The notes below the pieces were generated by a model that ran no database searches, was not told the DNA's origin, and saw nothing but the letters and a program-made list of their open reading frames with translations. The position numbers and the translations under genes were made by a program. Source: an uncultured Archangium sp. (GTDB lineage: Bacteria; Myxococcota; Myxococcia; Myxococcales; Myxococcaceae). Taken from it: 42,012 bases of DNA. Below are positions 1 to 8,611 of this stretch, piece by piece. Each line of letters opens with the position of its first letter. Positions within the stretch are counted from its first letter, which is position 1. Location: the NCBI GenBank assembly GCA_903905455.1, contig CAIVGN010000108.1, forward strand, positions 1-42,012. The letters run 5' to 3'.

Positions 1-963
1 GGCGATCGACCACCGCGACTCGACCCGCGAGACCAGCGGACCCGGCACGCGCACGTCGGCGACCAATTCGAAGTGCTGCGAGGGGGCGATGAACTTCGCC
101 TGGCTCCCGTCACTCGAGCCGAGCGCGTCGGTGTCGAGCCGCAGGCCCGTCGCGTGGGGGCGCACGAAGGGCGTGGGCGTCAGCTCAACCGCGAGCGATC
201 CCACCGGCGAGCCGCGGTGCGTGTCGGCCAACCCGAGGCGCAGCGTCGATGGCGTGGTGCAGTCTGATGGGAAGTACGCCCACAGCGAGACGCTCGCCCT
301 CCCCCCCGGCGCCATCTCGCCCACGACGACAGTGCGCTTGACGTCGACCCACGCGCACCCGCTCACGCGCGGAAAGGCCGAGGTGCTGAACCACGGCTGC
401 TTGGTGGCGTTGCTGAAGGTCACCTCGAGCCGCACCCACTCGCCGGGGTCGATGAGCTGGTTGACCAGGCCCTCGCTGCCGATCTCTTCCGCCACAGCGA
501 GGTGCTCGAAGACGAAGCGTTCGGCGCCTTCGAGCTGCGTGGCCTGCGACCAGGTACCGGTGGTGGGCAGGACCTCCGGCAGGGTGAGCGGCGGCAACGA
601 GAGCCACGCGTTGATTCCCTGCTCGGCGAACTGGGGGGTGGTCACCAGCCGCACCAGTCGTTCCCACGCTTCGCGGCGCGCGAGACCCGGCTGCGGGGGA
701 ATGGTGGAGAGTTCGGCTTCCAGCTGGCGGATCAGCCGCGCCCGCAACCACTCCTGCGCGGCGCCGTCGAGCGGCACGCCCTCTCGCTCGAAGAGGTTCT
801 CGGCCTGCGCCATGGCCGCGAGCAGCAGCCCCGAAGGCACCGGGTCACCCGACCTCGGCGCGCGCGTGGCCGCCTGGTTCGAGGCCAGCTCCATCAACGC
901 CTGCACGCTCGGTCCATCGCCTTGCGCCGCCATCACCGCCACCACCACTGCCGTCAGCATCAT
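1..963 (-). CDS. Exported protein of unknown function, N-terminal part (runs off left edge)
   Basis: An open frame of 321 codons runs without a stop from ATG at 963 to base 1, so the C-terminus lies outside the window. An in-frame TAG sits four codons upstream of the ATG pair at 963/960, which fixes the start. The first 14 residues are hydrophobic and end in Ala-Ala-Gln-Gly, which looks like a short signal peptide. Residues 20-110 are rich in Leu, Ala and Glu and probably helical. From about residue 130 the chain is rich in Val, Thr and aromatic residues, with two isolated cysteines about 33 residues apart, suggesting a beta-sandwich. I do not recognise the family. It is divergent from the chemoreceptor gene with 189 bases between the starts. 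The reading frame is well supported by codon bias; the function is unknown. Confidence 0.7.
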   Translation of the reverse strand, partial: MMLTAVVVAVMAAQGDGPSVQALMELASNQAATRAPRSGDPVPSGLLLAAMAQAENLFEREGVPLDGAAQEWLRARLIRQLEAELSTIPPQPGLARREAWERLVRLVTTPQFAEQGINAWLSLPPLTLPEVLPTTGTWSQATQLEGAERFVFEHLAVAEEIGSEGLVNQLIDPGEWVRLEVTFSNATKQPWFSTSAFPRVSGCAWVDVKRTVVVGEMAPGGRASVSLWAYFPSDCTTPSTLRLGLADTHRGSPVGSLAVELTPTPFVRPHATGLRLDTDALGSSDGSQAKFIAPSQHFELVADVRVPGPLVSRVESRWSIA

Positions 964-1152
964 GGCGCAGGACTAGCGGCCGCCCCTGACACCGGAGGTC
1001 AGTGCCTTGTTCGCCGAGCTTCGCGAAGATGGCGGCAATACATGTTCTGGGTCGTGATTCTTCGGGGCGGGGGTGGCGGGCGTCCTGTGAGCCGTGCACG
1101 ACCACAGACCAACGCGGCGTTCCCATCAGCACGGACCAACACGGGAGCAACC

Positions 1153-2619
1153 ATGTCGTTGCGCATGAAGTTGTTCTGCGGGTTCCTCGCGGTGGCCGCG
1201 GTGCTCTGCCTGGTGGGCCTTGCGGGCGTGGTCGGATTGCATACCACCAGCGCGGCGATCGCCGAACTGGGGAGCAACCGGCTCCCCAGCATCCAGGCGC
1301 TGCTGGTCATCAGCGAGGCGCAGTCGGCCATCGATGGGTCCGAGAACGCGCTGCTGCAGCAGGACATCACGCCGGAACACCGGGCCGCCGCCTTCAAGCG
1401 CTTCGACGACTCCGCGCGACGGGTCGACGAGGCGTGGAAGCGCTACGAGCCGCTGCCCCAATCGGCCGAGGAAGCCGGCGTGTGGAAGAAGTTCGTGCCG
1501 GCCTGGCAGCACTGGCTCCAGGACCACGACGACTACGTGCGGGTGGTGCACGCCTACCAGCAGAGCAAGAGCGCCGCCGACTACGACAGGCTCACCTTCC
1601 AGGCGCTCGAGACCAACGGACGGTCGTTCGCCGAGGCAGAGACGCTGCTCAATGAACTGGTGCGCATCAACGAAGTGCTGGCCAGCCAGGCGACGGTGGG
1701 GTCGCTGTCCGATGCGGCGACCGCGCGCCTGACCATGGTGCTGGGCATCGTGCTGGGGGTGGTGCTCGCGCTGTTGATTGGACTGGTGCTCTCGAACTCC
1801 ATCGCGAAGGCGCTCACCAGCATCGTGGCGTCGATGACCAGCGCCTCGCAACAGGTGGCGGCGGCCGCCTCGCAGGTCTCCTCGTCGGGGCAGCAGCTCG
1901 CCAATGGCGCCAGCAGCCAGGCCGCGAACCTCGAGGAGATCTCCTCGTCGCTCGAAGAGGTGACCTCGATGACGCGGCAGAACGCCGAGCACGCGAGCCT
2001 CGCCAACGATAAGGCCCAGGAGGCGTCGCGCGCGGCGAGCCGGGGCAGCGGCGCGGTGGAGCGGATGACGAGTGCCATCTCGAAGATCAAGGCCTCGGCC
2101 CTGGAGACGGCGCGGATCATCAAGACCATCGACGAGATCGCCTTCCAGACGAACCTCCTGGCGCTCAACGCGGCGGTCGAGGCGGCGCGGGCGGGCGAGT
2201 CGGGCAAGGGCTTCGCGGTGGTCGCCGAGGAGGTGCGCAACCTGGCGATGCGCAGCGCCGAGGCGGCGAAGAGCACGGCCGCGATGATCGAAGAGTCGCA
2301 GCGCAACGCCGACAGCGGAGTCACCGTGTCGACCGAGGTGGCCGAGGTGCTGACCGAGCTGGCGAAGAGCAGCGAGGCGGTGACGCGCCTGGTGGCCGAC
2401 ATGGCCACGGCGGGCACGCAGCAGACCTCGGGCATCCAGCAGATCGCCACCTCGGTCTCGCTGCTCGACCGGGTGACGCAGTCGACGGCGGCCAACGCCG
2501 AGGAGTCGGCGTCCGCGAGCGAGGAACTCACCGGGCAGGCGGAAGAGTTGCACGGCATGGTCGACGCGCTGCTGCGCCTGGTGAACGGAAACGGCAGCGC
2601 CCCCGCCCGGGCGGCCTGA
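1153..2619 (+). CDS. Methyl-accepting chemotaxis protein (orphan chemoreceptor)
   Basis: The 488-residue product senses a stimulus outside the inner membrane and would signal to a CheA/CheW array. A transmembrane helix lies at about residues 7-29, a periplasmic four-helix-bundle-type sensor at about 30-190, and a second helix at about 193-215. The cytoplasmic coiled coil contains the hallmark receptor tip ([18 protein letters not shown] near residues 326-343) followed by [16 protein letters not shown] canonical HAMP module is not evident: the second helix leads almost directly into the Gln/Ala/Ser-rich methylation helix, as in one common receptor class. There is no C-terminal CheR-docking pentapeptide; the chain ends in Ala-Arg-Ala-Ala. 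The frame stays open upstream to 502, but ATG 1153 begins the membrane anchor and has GGGAGC just upstream. No che genes are nearby, so the partner array is encoded elsewhere. Confidence 0.93.
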   Translation: MSLRMKLFCGFLAVAAVLCLVGLAGVVGLHTTSAAIAELGSNRLPSIQALLVISEAQSAIDGSENALLQQDITPEHRAAAFKRFDDSARRVDEAWKRYEPLPQSAEEAGVWKKFVPAWQHWLQDHDDYVRVVHAYQQSKSAADYDRLTFQALETNGRSFAEAETLLNELVRINEVLASQATVGSLSDAATARLTMVLGIVLGVVLALLIGLVLSNSIAKALTSIVASMTSASQQVAAAASQVSSSGQQLANGASSQAANLEEISSSLEEVTSMTRQNAEHASLANDKAQEASRAASRGSGAVERMTSAISKIKASALETARIIKTIDEIAFQTNLLALNAAVEAARAGESGKGFAVVAEEVRNLAMRSAEAAKSTAAMIEESQRNADSGVTVSTEVAEVLTELAKSSEAVTRLVADMATAGTQQTSGIQQIATSVSLLDRVTQSTAANAEESASASEELTGQAEELHGMVDALLRLVNGNGSAPARAA

Positions 2620-2688
2620 GGGGTCCCGCGCGCGCCGAAGCGACTCCGGGCCCGCGCCGGCTCACCGCGCGAGTAGCCTTCGCCGCGC

Positions 2689-4356
2689 ATGTTCTTCTTC
2701 CTGCCGACGGGGTCGACCGCCGAGACCTCGCGCAAGCCGCTGGTCACGATGAGCCTCGCGGCGACCTGCGTGGCGGTCTTCGCGTGGTCCGCCCTCGTCG
2801 AGCCCCGCCCGCGTGACGCGGTCGCCTTCCGCGAGGCCGAGGCCTACGCGCGTGAGCGGCCGTACCTCGTGGACCCCGACTCCGACGGCGACCAGCCGGA
2901 GCGGGCCGAGTTCGAAGCACAGAAGCGGGAGTTCGAGACGCTGCTGATGCGCGGCGCGGATCGCAGCGGAGGCGCCGAGCGCAGGCTGAGCCTCGTGCCC
3001 CGGCGCGGCGTCGCGCAGGTCGGCTGGCTGACCAACCTCTTCGTGCACTTCAACCTCATGCACCTGCTGGGGAACCTGCTGTTCCTCTGGCTGGTGGGGC
3101 CGCTGCTCGAGGAGGCGTGGGGGCGGCGGCGGTTCCTCGCCTTCTACCTGGCCGCGGGCCTGGTCGCGTCCCTGGTGCAGTTCTTCCTCGAGCGCACGAG
3201 CCCGGCGAGCATCGGTGGCGCCTCGGGGGCCATCGCCGGGTGCATGGGCGCTTTCACCCTGCGCTTCGCGGCCACGAAGATCCGCTTCCACTACTTCCTC
3301 TGGTTCATCCGCATCTTCATGGGCTCGGTGCACGTGCCGGCGTGGCTCTGCGGGTTGTTGTGGTTCGGGCGGGAGTTGCTCGACCTCGAGGGAGGCGGGG
3401 CCGCGGGCGTGGCCACCGGCGCGCACGTGGGCGGCTTCGTGCTCGGCGGCATGGTCGCCTTGAGCATGCGCGCGCTCGGCTCGGAGAAGACGCTGCTCAC
3501 CGTCGCCGAGTCGGCCGAGGAGCGCGCGCGGCGCACCGAGCGCTTCGCCGACGCCCAGTCAGCCCTCTCGCGGGGAGACTCCGAGCGGGCCCGCGAGTCG
3601 CTCACGGCCCTGCAGCGCGAGGCCCCCGACTACCCCGGCGCGGCGATGTTGCTGGCGGAGGTCGACGTGCACAGCCAGCGCGGGCTGGCGCGGCTGGAGA
3701 AGGTGCTGCGGCCGCTGCTCGCCAGGCCGGAGCAGGCCAGCGAGGTGCGCACCACGTTGCACCGGCTGTGGCCGGCGATCGACGCGCGCGGCTTCTCACC
3801 GGCCTTCGCGTGGCAGCTGGCTGAGCAGCTCCGCGCGTGGCGGTCGAGCGAAGAGATGATCGCCGCGCTGCTCGAGGCCGTCGCCGGGGGCACGGGCGCG
3901 CTGGCCATCAAGGCGCGCGCGCTGCTCGACGCCGCGCCGCCCCGGGAGGTGCCCGCGCACGTGGAGGTCGAGGCGCCGGACGCGCCCGTCAGTGACGACG
4001 CCCGCGTGCTGCCGGTGACGCTGGTGGCGGCGAAGCGCGAGGGGCTCGAGGTCATCGTCAACGGTGTCTCGCGGCTGGTGCCCTTCCAGGTCATCGCGGG
4101 CGTGCACGGCGGCCTGGTGGGGCGCGCGCTGTGGGTCGACGTGCTGATCCACCAGTCAGGCCCTCGCACCGCGTTGCGCTTGAGCGGCGCCGACCCCTTC
4201 GTCCCCACGTTGTTCCCCGGCACGCCGGTGCCGAAGGCCTGGCAGGACTTCATCGCCGCGACGCGACGGGCCGCCGGGGTTCAGCCCGGGAGCGCGCCGT
4301 GGGAGCACTTCGAGTCGGTCGACGCGCTCACCGCGAGCTGGGCCACGGCGAACTGA
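2689..4356 (+). CDS. Rhomboid family intramembrane serine protease with long C-terminal soluble region
   Basis: The 555-residue product is an integral membrane protease that cleaves transmembrane substrates. The rhomboid signatures are complete: H120 and H125...N129 in the HxxxxHxxxN pattern of the second helix, the catalytic serine S179 in GGASG, and the catalytic histidine H246 in GAHVGG. The first helix (about 20-37) is separated from the core by a charged insert of about 70 residues. After the last helix (about 262) comes a soluble tail of nearly 300 residues. The part at about 270-410 is Ala/Arg/Glu-rich and helical and resembles TPR repeats; the last 130 residues are beta-rich and unrecognised. 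It lies 69 bases downstream of the chemoreceptor on the same strand and converges on the lipase-like gene with 9 bases between stops. The substrate is not indicated. Confidence 0.9.
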   Translation: MFFFLPTGSTAETSRKPLVTMSLAATCVAVFAWSALVEPRPRDAVAFREAEAYARERPYLVDPDSDGDQPERAEFEAQKREFETLLMRGADRSGGAERRLSLVPRRGVAQVGWLTNLFVHFNLMHLLGNLLFLWLVGPLLEEAWGRRRFLAFYLAAGLVASLVQFFLERTSPASIGGASGAIAGCMGAFTLRFAATKIRFHYFLWFIRIFMGSVHVPAWLCGLLWFGRELLDLEGGGAAGVATGAHVGGFVLGGMVALSMRALGSEKTLLTVAESAEERARRTERFADAQSALSRGDSERARESLTALQREAPDYPGAAMLLAEVDVHSQRGLARLEKVLRPLLARPEQASEVRTTLHRLWPAIDARGFSPAFAWQLAEQLRAWRSSEEMIAALLEAVAGGTGALAIKARALLDAAPPREVPAHVEVEAPDAPVSDDARVLPVTLVAAKREGLEVIVNGVSRLVPFQVIAGVHGGLVGRALWVDVLIHQSGPRTALRLSGADPFVPTLFPGTPVPKAWQDFIAATRRAAGVQPGSAPWEHFESVDALTASWATAN

Positions 4357-4365
4357 GCGCCCGTC

Positions 4366-5295
4366 TCACGGCTCCCCGAGGCTCGCGAGCGGCGCCGGCA
4401 GCAAGATGCCCTCGCGTTGGAGGGTTTCGATGAGCAGGCGCGGCGACACCCCATTTTCACCGACCACGGCGGCGTGGCCTTCCCGGAGGGTCACGCTGTC
4501 CCACGTGGGGTCACGGGCGATGAGCTCGTTGCGCTGCTCGGCGAGGCCAAAGACGAAGTCGTCGACCTCGCACCGGCCGTCGGCGCGGCGCGTGCGGCAG
4601 GACTCGCGCTCATCGGTGATGATCTGCAGGTGCCGGGTGACCGACACCGGCGCGGGGTTCTTCATGAAGCCCGAGCCGGGGAAGATCTCCGTCCACTTGT
4701 TGCCGGTGATGACCAGGCAGACGACGACGGTGGTGGAGAGGCTGACGACGTGGAGCCACGTCTTGCCGCAGTCGGCGGAGGAGGCGATGCCCGCGAACGG
4801 CGTCGACACGGTGACGAGGCGGTAGGTGAAGCCCGGCCTGGTGCGCACCGGCCGGGGGAGATCCGCCTGCAAGGCGCGTCGGGCCACGAGGCCGCCCTGG
4901 CTGTGCCCGAGGATCGTCAGTTGCTGCGGCGCGAGGCGGCCCTGGAGAAACGACAGCGCCTCCGCGAGTTGCGTGGCCGAGGTGTTGAGGTAGTCGCGGT
5001 CGTTGTAGTTGAAGCAGAGGGTCTGCTGACCGCTCGCCTCGAAGACGTTCGCCAGCGTCTTGAAGCGCGCGCCCGACGAACTGCAGCCGTGCACGAGCAG
5101 CGTCAGCGGCTTCTCCGGGTCGAGGTCGATGACGCCGCGACCGCCTTCGGTGCAGGGGTAGAGGCCGGGAATGCGCGCGTCCGAGAGGGCCTCGCGCGCG
5201 CCGATGACGGCCCCCACGTTGCGCTTGCAGCCCGTCAGGAACGTGGCGCTCACCAGCGTGAGCAGGACGACTCGAACCAGGACGGGAACGGGCAC
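4366..5295 (-). CDS. Lipase-like alpha/beta hydrolase, predicted lipoprotein
   Basis: The product has an alpha/beta-hydrolase core: an oxyanion-type LLVHGCSSSG strand-loop, the nucleophile elbow GHSQGG, and a late histidine in EGHAAVVGE. That is the layout of triacylglycerol lipases and related esterases. With GTG at 5295 as start, the protein is 309 residues and opens with a 22-residue hydrophobic leader ending in the lipobox FLTGC, so it would be lipidated and exported. The frame stays open upstream to a TTG at 5511, four bases from the kinase stop. That extension (about 72 residues) is Arg/Pro/Gly-rich and unlike a leader, so I prefer the GTG. No strong ribosome site is visible for either start. 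It lies downstream of the kinase on the same strand and may be cotranscribed with it. Substrate unknown. Confidence 0.78.
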   Translation of the reverse strand: MPVPVLVRVVLLTLVSATFLTGCKRNVGAVIGAREALSDARIPGLYPCTEGGRGVIDLDPEKPLTLLVHGCSSSGARFKTLANVFEASGQQTLCFNYNDRDYLNTSATQLAEALSFLQGRLAPQQLTILGHSQGGLVARRALQADLPRPVRTRPGFTYRLVTVSTPFAGIASSADCGKTWLHVVSLSTTVVVCLVITGNKWTEIFPGSGFMKNPAPVSVTRHLQIITDERESCRTRRADGRCEVDDFVFGLAEQRNELIARDPTWDSVTLREGHAAVVGENGVSPRLLIETLQREGILLPAPLASLGEP

Positions 5296-5514
5296 CAGGA
5301 AAAGGTAGCTGCCGCGGGATTTCGGCGCACCACTCCAGCCTGGCCGCGGGCCACCACGGCACGTGAGCCTGCGAGGGCGGCCGGGCCCGCTGTGCCCCTG
5401 GAACCAGCACAGCTCGCTCACGGTCTCCACGAGGCCCCGGCGGGTCGCGGTGAGCTCCGTCACTTCCAGCCGCTCGCGGTTCAGCAGGCGCAAGCTGCCG
5501 AGTGGAGGCAACGC

Positions 5515-8283
5515 TCAGGGCGCGGGGAACCGCAGCGTGATGCGCGTGCCCTGCCCCGGCGCACTGTCTACCGCGAGGTGCCCGTGGTGCGCGGTCACCA
5601 GCGAATAGACGATGGACATGCCCAGGCCCGTGCCCTGCCCGGGGTCCTTGGTGGTGAAGAAGGGCTCGAACAACCGGGCCTGCACCTCGGCGCTCATGCC
5701 CTCTCCCTGGTCGCTGACCACCAACTCCACCTCGGACGCCAGGCGCCGCGCGGTGACGGTCACCACCGAGTCGGCGGGCGAAGCGGCCACGGCGTTGGAC
5801 AGCAGGTTCACCAGCACCTGGATGAGCTCGCCGGCCACGCCCTGCACCGCGAGGCCCTCCTCGAGCTGCGCCTCGATGCGCCGGTGCTTCGTCATGGACA
5901 CCAGGGACACCGCGTCGCGCACCACCGCGTCGAGGAACACCAGCCGCGGCTGGCGCCCACCCTGCTGCTCGCCCCGCGCGAAGGTGACCAGCGCCTTGAC
6001 GATGTCGTCGATGCGCCGGCCCTGCTCCACGATGTCGCCGAGGCGCTCGCGGAGATCGACCGGGTGCTCCTCGGCGGCGAGGTTCTGGGCCACCATCAAC
6101 AGCCCGGCCAGGGGGTTGCCGATTTCATGCGCCACGCCGGCCCCGAGGCGCCCGATGGAGGCGAGGCGCTCCTGGTGGGCCATGGTCCGCTCGAGCGCGC
6201 GCCGGGTGGTGAGGTCTTCGACCACCAGCACCCGCCCGCCCGGCAGCGGCCCCTCGCCGGTGACTTCCGCGCTGGTGACGCTCAGCGTGCGCGCGCCCAC
6301 CACCAGCTCGCCGACGCTCGGGAGTTGACGCAGGGCTTCAGGCTTCGGCGCGCCGGCGAGCGTGGTCCACGCGTCGTTCCACCACACCGCGTCGCCCTGG
6401 GGGCTCACCACGCACACGCCCACCGGCAACGACGCGAAGACGTTCGAGAGCCACGCGCGCAGGGCCTCGGCCGCCGCGCTGCCACCGCGCCGGGCCTCCT
6501 CTTCGAGCAGCTGCAGGCGGGTGGCCAGCGGCACCAGCTGCCCCGGCACTTCGTCGCCCTCGGTGGTCAACGCGGCGTGGCTGAGCACGGGCCCCAGCAG
6601 GCCGGTCAGGTTGGCCTCGAGCCGCTCGGCCACGCGCTGCAGCGCCGCGGCCCCGGTCTCGTCGCGCGAGAGCTGGAGTTCGGTGGTGACACGCTCGACC
6701 TCCACCCGCGCCGCCGCGCGACCCAGCACGCGCGCCACCCGGTCCACGAAGCCCTCGAGCGAGGCCGGCAGCCGCCCCGGGGACAACGAGTCCACCTCGT
6801 CGCGGCACAGCTGCGCGGCGCGCAACTCCACGGCTGACGAGGGAGCCAGCGACGAGCCCACCAGCGCCGCGAGCACGTTGAGCGTGAGGCTGACCAGGGC
6901 GCTGACGCCCAGCGCGTCGTGGCCCGTGAGCCAGCCCGGCAGCGCCACGCCCGACAGCCCGATGACCGGCAACGCGAGCAAGAGGCCCCACGTCACCAGG
7001 CCGGCGACCAGGCCCGCGAGCACCCCGGCGCTGCTCAGGCGCGGCAGGAACAGGACCCCCACCAGCCCGGGCACCAGCTGCAGCACCGCGGCGAACGACA
7101 CGAGGCCCACCTGGGCCAGCGCCCCGCCCCGGGCCTGCGCCCCGCCCGTGTGGTCCAGCGCGAGGAACACCACGAAGGTCGCCAGCAGCAACAACCCCAC
7201 CACCACCCGGCGCTGGCGCACCAACGTGCCGTACACGTCGGGGTCGTCCGCGCGCCGCCACGGCAACACGAGGTGGGTGAGGCTCATCGACGACAGGGCC
7301 AGCGAGGCGACGATGACCATGGCGCTGGAGGCCGACACGCCGCCCAGCCACACCACCGGCGCCAGCCACGGCACCTTCTCGGCGACCAGCAGCACGTAGA
7401 GGTCTCCGTCGGCCTGCGGCGCGAGGGCCTCACCCGCCCACAGCACGAGGGGGATGGGCAGGTTCATCACCAGCAGCAGCAGCGGGAAGGCCCAGGTCGC
7501 GCGGCGCAGCGCGCGCTCCCCCCGCTCTCCCTCGGGAGCCTCGGTGAAGGCCATGTGGAATTGGCGCGGCAGCAGGAACGTCGCGCCCACCGAGAGCAGC
7601 AGCACCGAGGTGAAGCCGCCGGTGCGCGCGGGCTCGAGGAAGGCCTCCACGCGGGCGGGCGTGGGGGTGACGTCGAGCTGAAAGGCCACCACGCCCACGG
7701 CGAGCAGCGCGAGGGTCTTGAAGGCCGACTCGAAGGCGATGGCCATCACCAGCCCGGGGTGCCGCTCGCGGGTGGTGGCGTGGCGCGCCCCGAAGAGCGT
7801 GGCGAACACCAGCATCACCGCGCAGAACGAGAAGCCGACGACGTGCGGGTCGAGGCCGGGCACCAGGGCCACCGCGGTGGTAGCCACGGCGCGCACCTGC
7901 ACCGCGAGGTAGGGCAACACGCCCAGCAACATGGCGACGGTGACCGCCACGCCCAGCGCCTGGCTCCGGTAGCGGAAGGCGAAGAGGTCGGCGGTCGTGG
8001 CCAGCTGGTGTCGCCGCACCAGGCGCAGCAGCGGCAGGAAGACGGCGGGGATGAGCAGGCACGCCAGCGTCGGCCCCAGCGAGACGGCGATGAAGCTCAC
8101 CCCTTGCGTGCGCGCGAAGCCCACCGCGCCGAAGAAGGTCCAGCTCGAGGCGTAGACGCCCAGGGACATCGCGTAGACGAGGGGGTGCTCCGAGAGGCGC
8201 TGCCACGAGGGCCGCGAGTCGGCCAGCCGCGCCAGGGCGAAGAGCAGCGAGAGCCAACCCAGGGTGAAGGCGAGGAGCAGCAT
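5515..8283 (-). CDS. SLC5-type transporter/sensor histidine kinase fusion (CbrA-like)
   Basis: The 922-residue product joins a sodium/solute symporter-like domain to a histidine kinase. About 13 membrane helices fill residues 1-480, including the SSS-type stretch ASSWTFFGAVGFARTQG near the N-terminus. A linker of about 90 residues (where CbrA carries its STAC domain) and a PAS-like segment (about 600-690) follow. The kinase core has the phospho-acceptor H719 in GVAHEIGNPL, an N-box NLLSNAV, and G-boxes DQGEGM and GTGLGMS. In Pseudomonas, CbrA has this build and controls carbon/nitrogen balance. ATG 8283 is chosen because it overlaps the stop of the upstream small gene by one base (TGATG); an upstream open extension to 8433 would only overlap that gene. 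No response regulator gene is adjacent, so the phospho-relay partner is unknown. Confidence 0.92.
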   Translation of the reverse strand: MLLLAFTLGWLSLLFALARLADSRPSWQRLSEHPLVYAMSLGVYASSWTFFGAVGFARTQGVSFIAVSLGPTLACLLIPAVFLPLLRLVRRHQLATTADLFAFRYRSQALGVAVTVAMLLGVLPYLAVQVRAVATTAVALVPGLDPHVVGFSFCAVMLVFATLFGARHATTRERHPGLVMAIAFESAFKTLALLAVGVVAFQLDVTPTPARVEAFLEPARTGGFTSVLLLSVGATFLLPRQFHMAFTEAPEGERGERALRRATWAFPLLLLVMNLPIPLVLWAGEALAPQADGDLYVLLVAEKVPWLAPVVWLGGVSASSAMVIVASLALSSMSLTHLVLPWRRADDPDVYGTLVRQRRVVVGLLLLATFVVFLALDHTGGAQARGGALAQVGLVSFAAVLQLVPGLVGVLFLPRLSSAGVLAGLVAGLVTWGLLLALPVIGLSGVALPGWLTGHDALGVSALVSLTLNVLAALVGSSLAPSSAVELRAAQLCRDEVDSLSPGRLPASLEGFVDRVARVLGRAAARVEVERVTTELQLSRDETGAAALQRVAERLEANLTGLLGPVLSHAALTTEGDEVPGQLVPLATRLQLLEEEARRGGSAAAEALRAWLSNVFASLPVGVCVVSPQGDAVWWNDAWTTLAGAPKPEALRQLPSVGELVVGARTLSVTSAEVTGEGPLPGGRVLVVEDLTTRRALERTMAHQERLASIGRLGAGVAHEIGNPLAGLLMVAQNLAAEEHPVDLRERLGDIVEQGRRIDDIVKALVTFARGEQQGGRQPRLVFLDAVVRDAVSLVSMTKHRRIEAQLEEGLAVQGVAGELIQVLVNLLSNAVAASPADSVVTVTARRLASEVELVVSDQGEGMSAEVQARLFEPFFTTKDPGQGTGLGMSIVYSLVTAHHGHLAVDSAPGQGTRITLRFPAP

Positions 8284-8444
8284 CAGCCGCGCCGTTCCTT
8301 GCTGAGCCAGAGCCCCGCGACGACGAGCCCGGCCCAGGCCACGAAGACCGCCCCTGCCCACGCCCCGGGGCGCGCCCACACCAGCCGCAGCGGCGACGCC
8401 AGGAGCAGCACGCCGAAGCCGAAGGTGAGCCACGATCGCGCCAT
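8283..8444 (-). CDS. Small two-helix membrane protein, CbrX-like, translationally coupled to the SLC5 kinase
   Basis: A 53-residue frame starts at ATG 8444 with GGGGGC just upstream and ends in TGA whose last base is the first base of the kinase ATG (TGATG). Residues about 5-22 and 29-46 are hydrophobic, separated by an Arg-Pro-Gly loop, and the chain ends Lys-Glu-Arg-Arg-Gly. This is a hairpin of two membrane helices with a basic cytoplasmic tail. In Pseudomonas, cbrA is preceded by an overlapping gene, cbrX, for a small hydrophobic protein of about the same length whose translation is coupled to cbrA. The position, size and topology match here, although I cannot show sequence homology. It may be a subunit or folding aid of the transporter domain. 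Confidence 0.75.
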   Translation of the reverse strand: MARSWLTFGFGVLLLASPLRLVWARPGAWAGAVFVAWAGLVVAGLWLSKERRG

Positions 8445-8468
8445 GCCCCCAGCCTATTCAGGAAACGA

Positions 8469-8512
8469 CTCCCTCGCCCTGCGAAGCGGGGAGCGGGCCT
8501 GAGGTGAGGGGC
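8469..8512 (+). repeat. Dispersed quasi-palindromic repeat, copy 1
   Basis: This 44-base element begins ctccctcgccctgcga and ends gtgaggggc. It matches the element at 35755-35798 at nearly every base apart from one single-base gap on each side and a few substitutions. The ends are complementary (CCCTC against GAGGG), so it can fold. It sits in the divergent gap between the CbrX-like gene and the transglutaminase-like gene. Elements of this general type, recognisable when translated as SPLSQGEG-like peptides, are scattered between genes in many GC-rich proteobacterial genomes. Confidence 0.75.
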
Positions 8513-8611
8513 TAAACTGGAGCCTCCGCGCGCCACGGACTCTCCGCATTCGAGAAACCCACTCCTTCCGCGGCCTCAAGCTGAGCCCGAAACCTGCACA
8601 GCCGCGGGAGC

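Noticed and set aside
89-976. A 295-codon plus-strand frame at the left end
   Set aside because: The opposite strand carries a better frame with a signal peptide, a fixed start and normal codon bias over the same bases.
5296-5511. N-terminal extension of the lipase-like gene
   Set aside because: It begins at a TTG without a ribosome site and would put 72 Arg/Pro/Gly-rich residues in front of a good lipoprotein leader.
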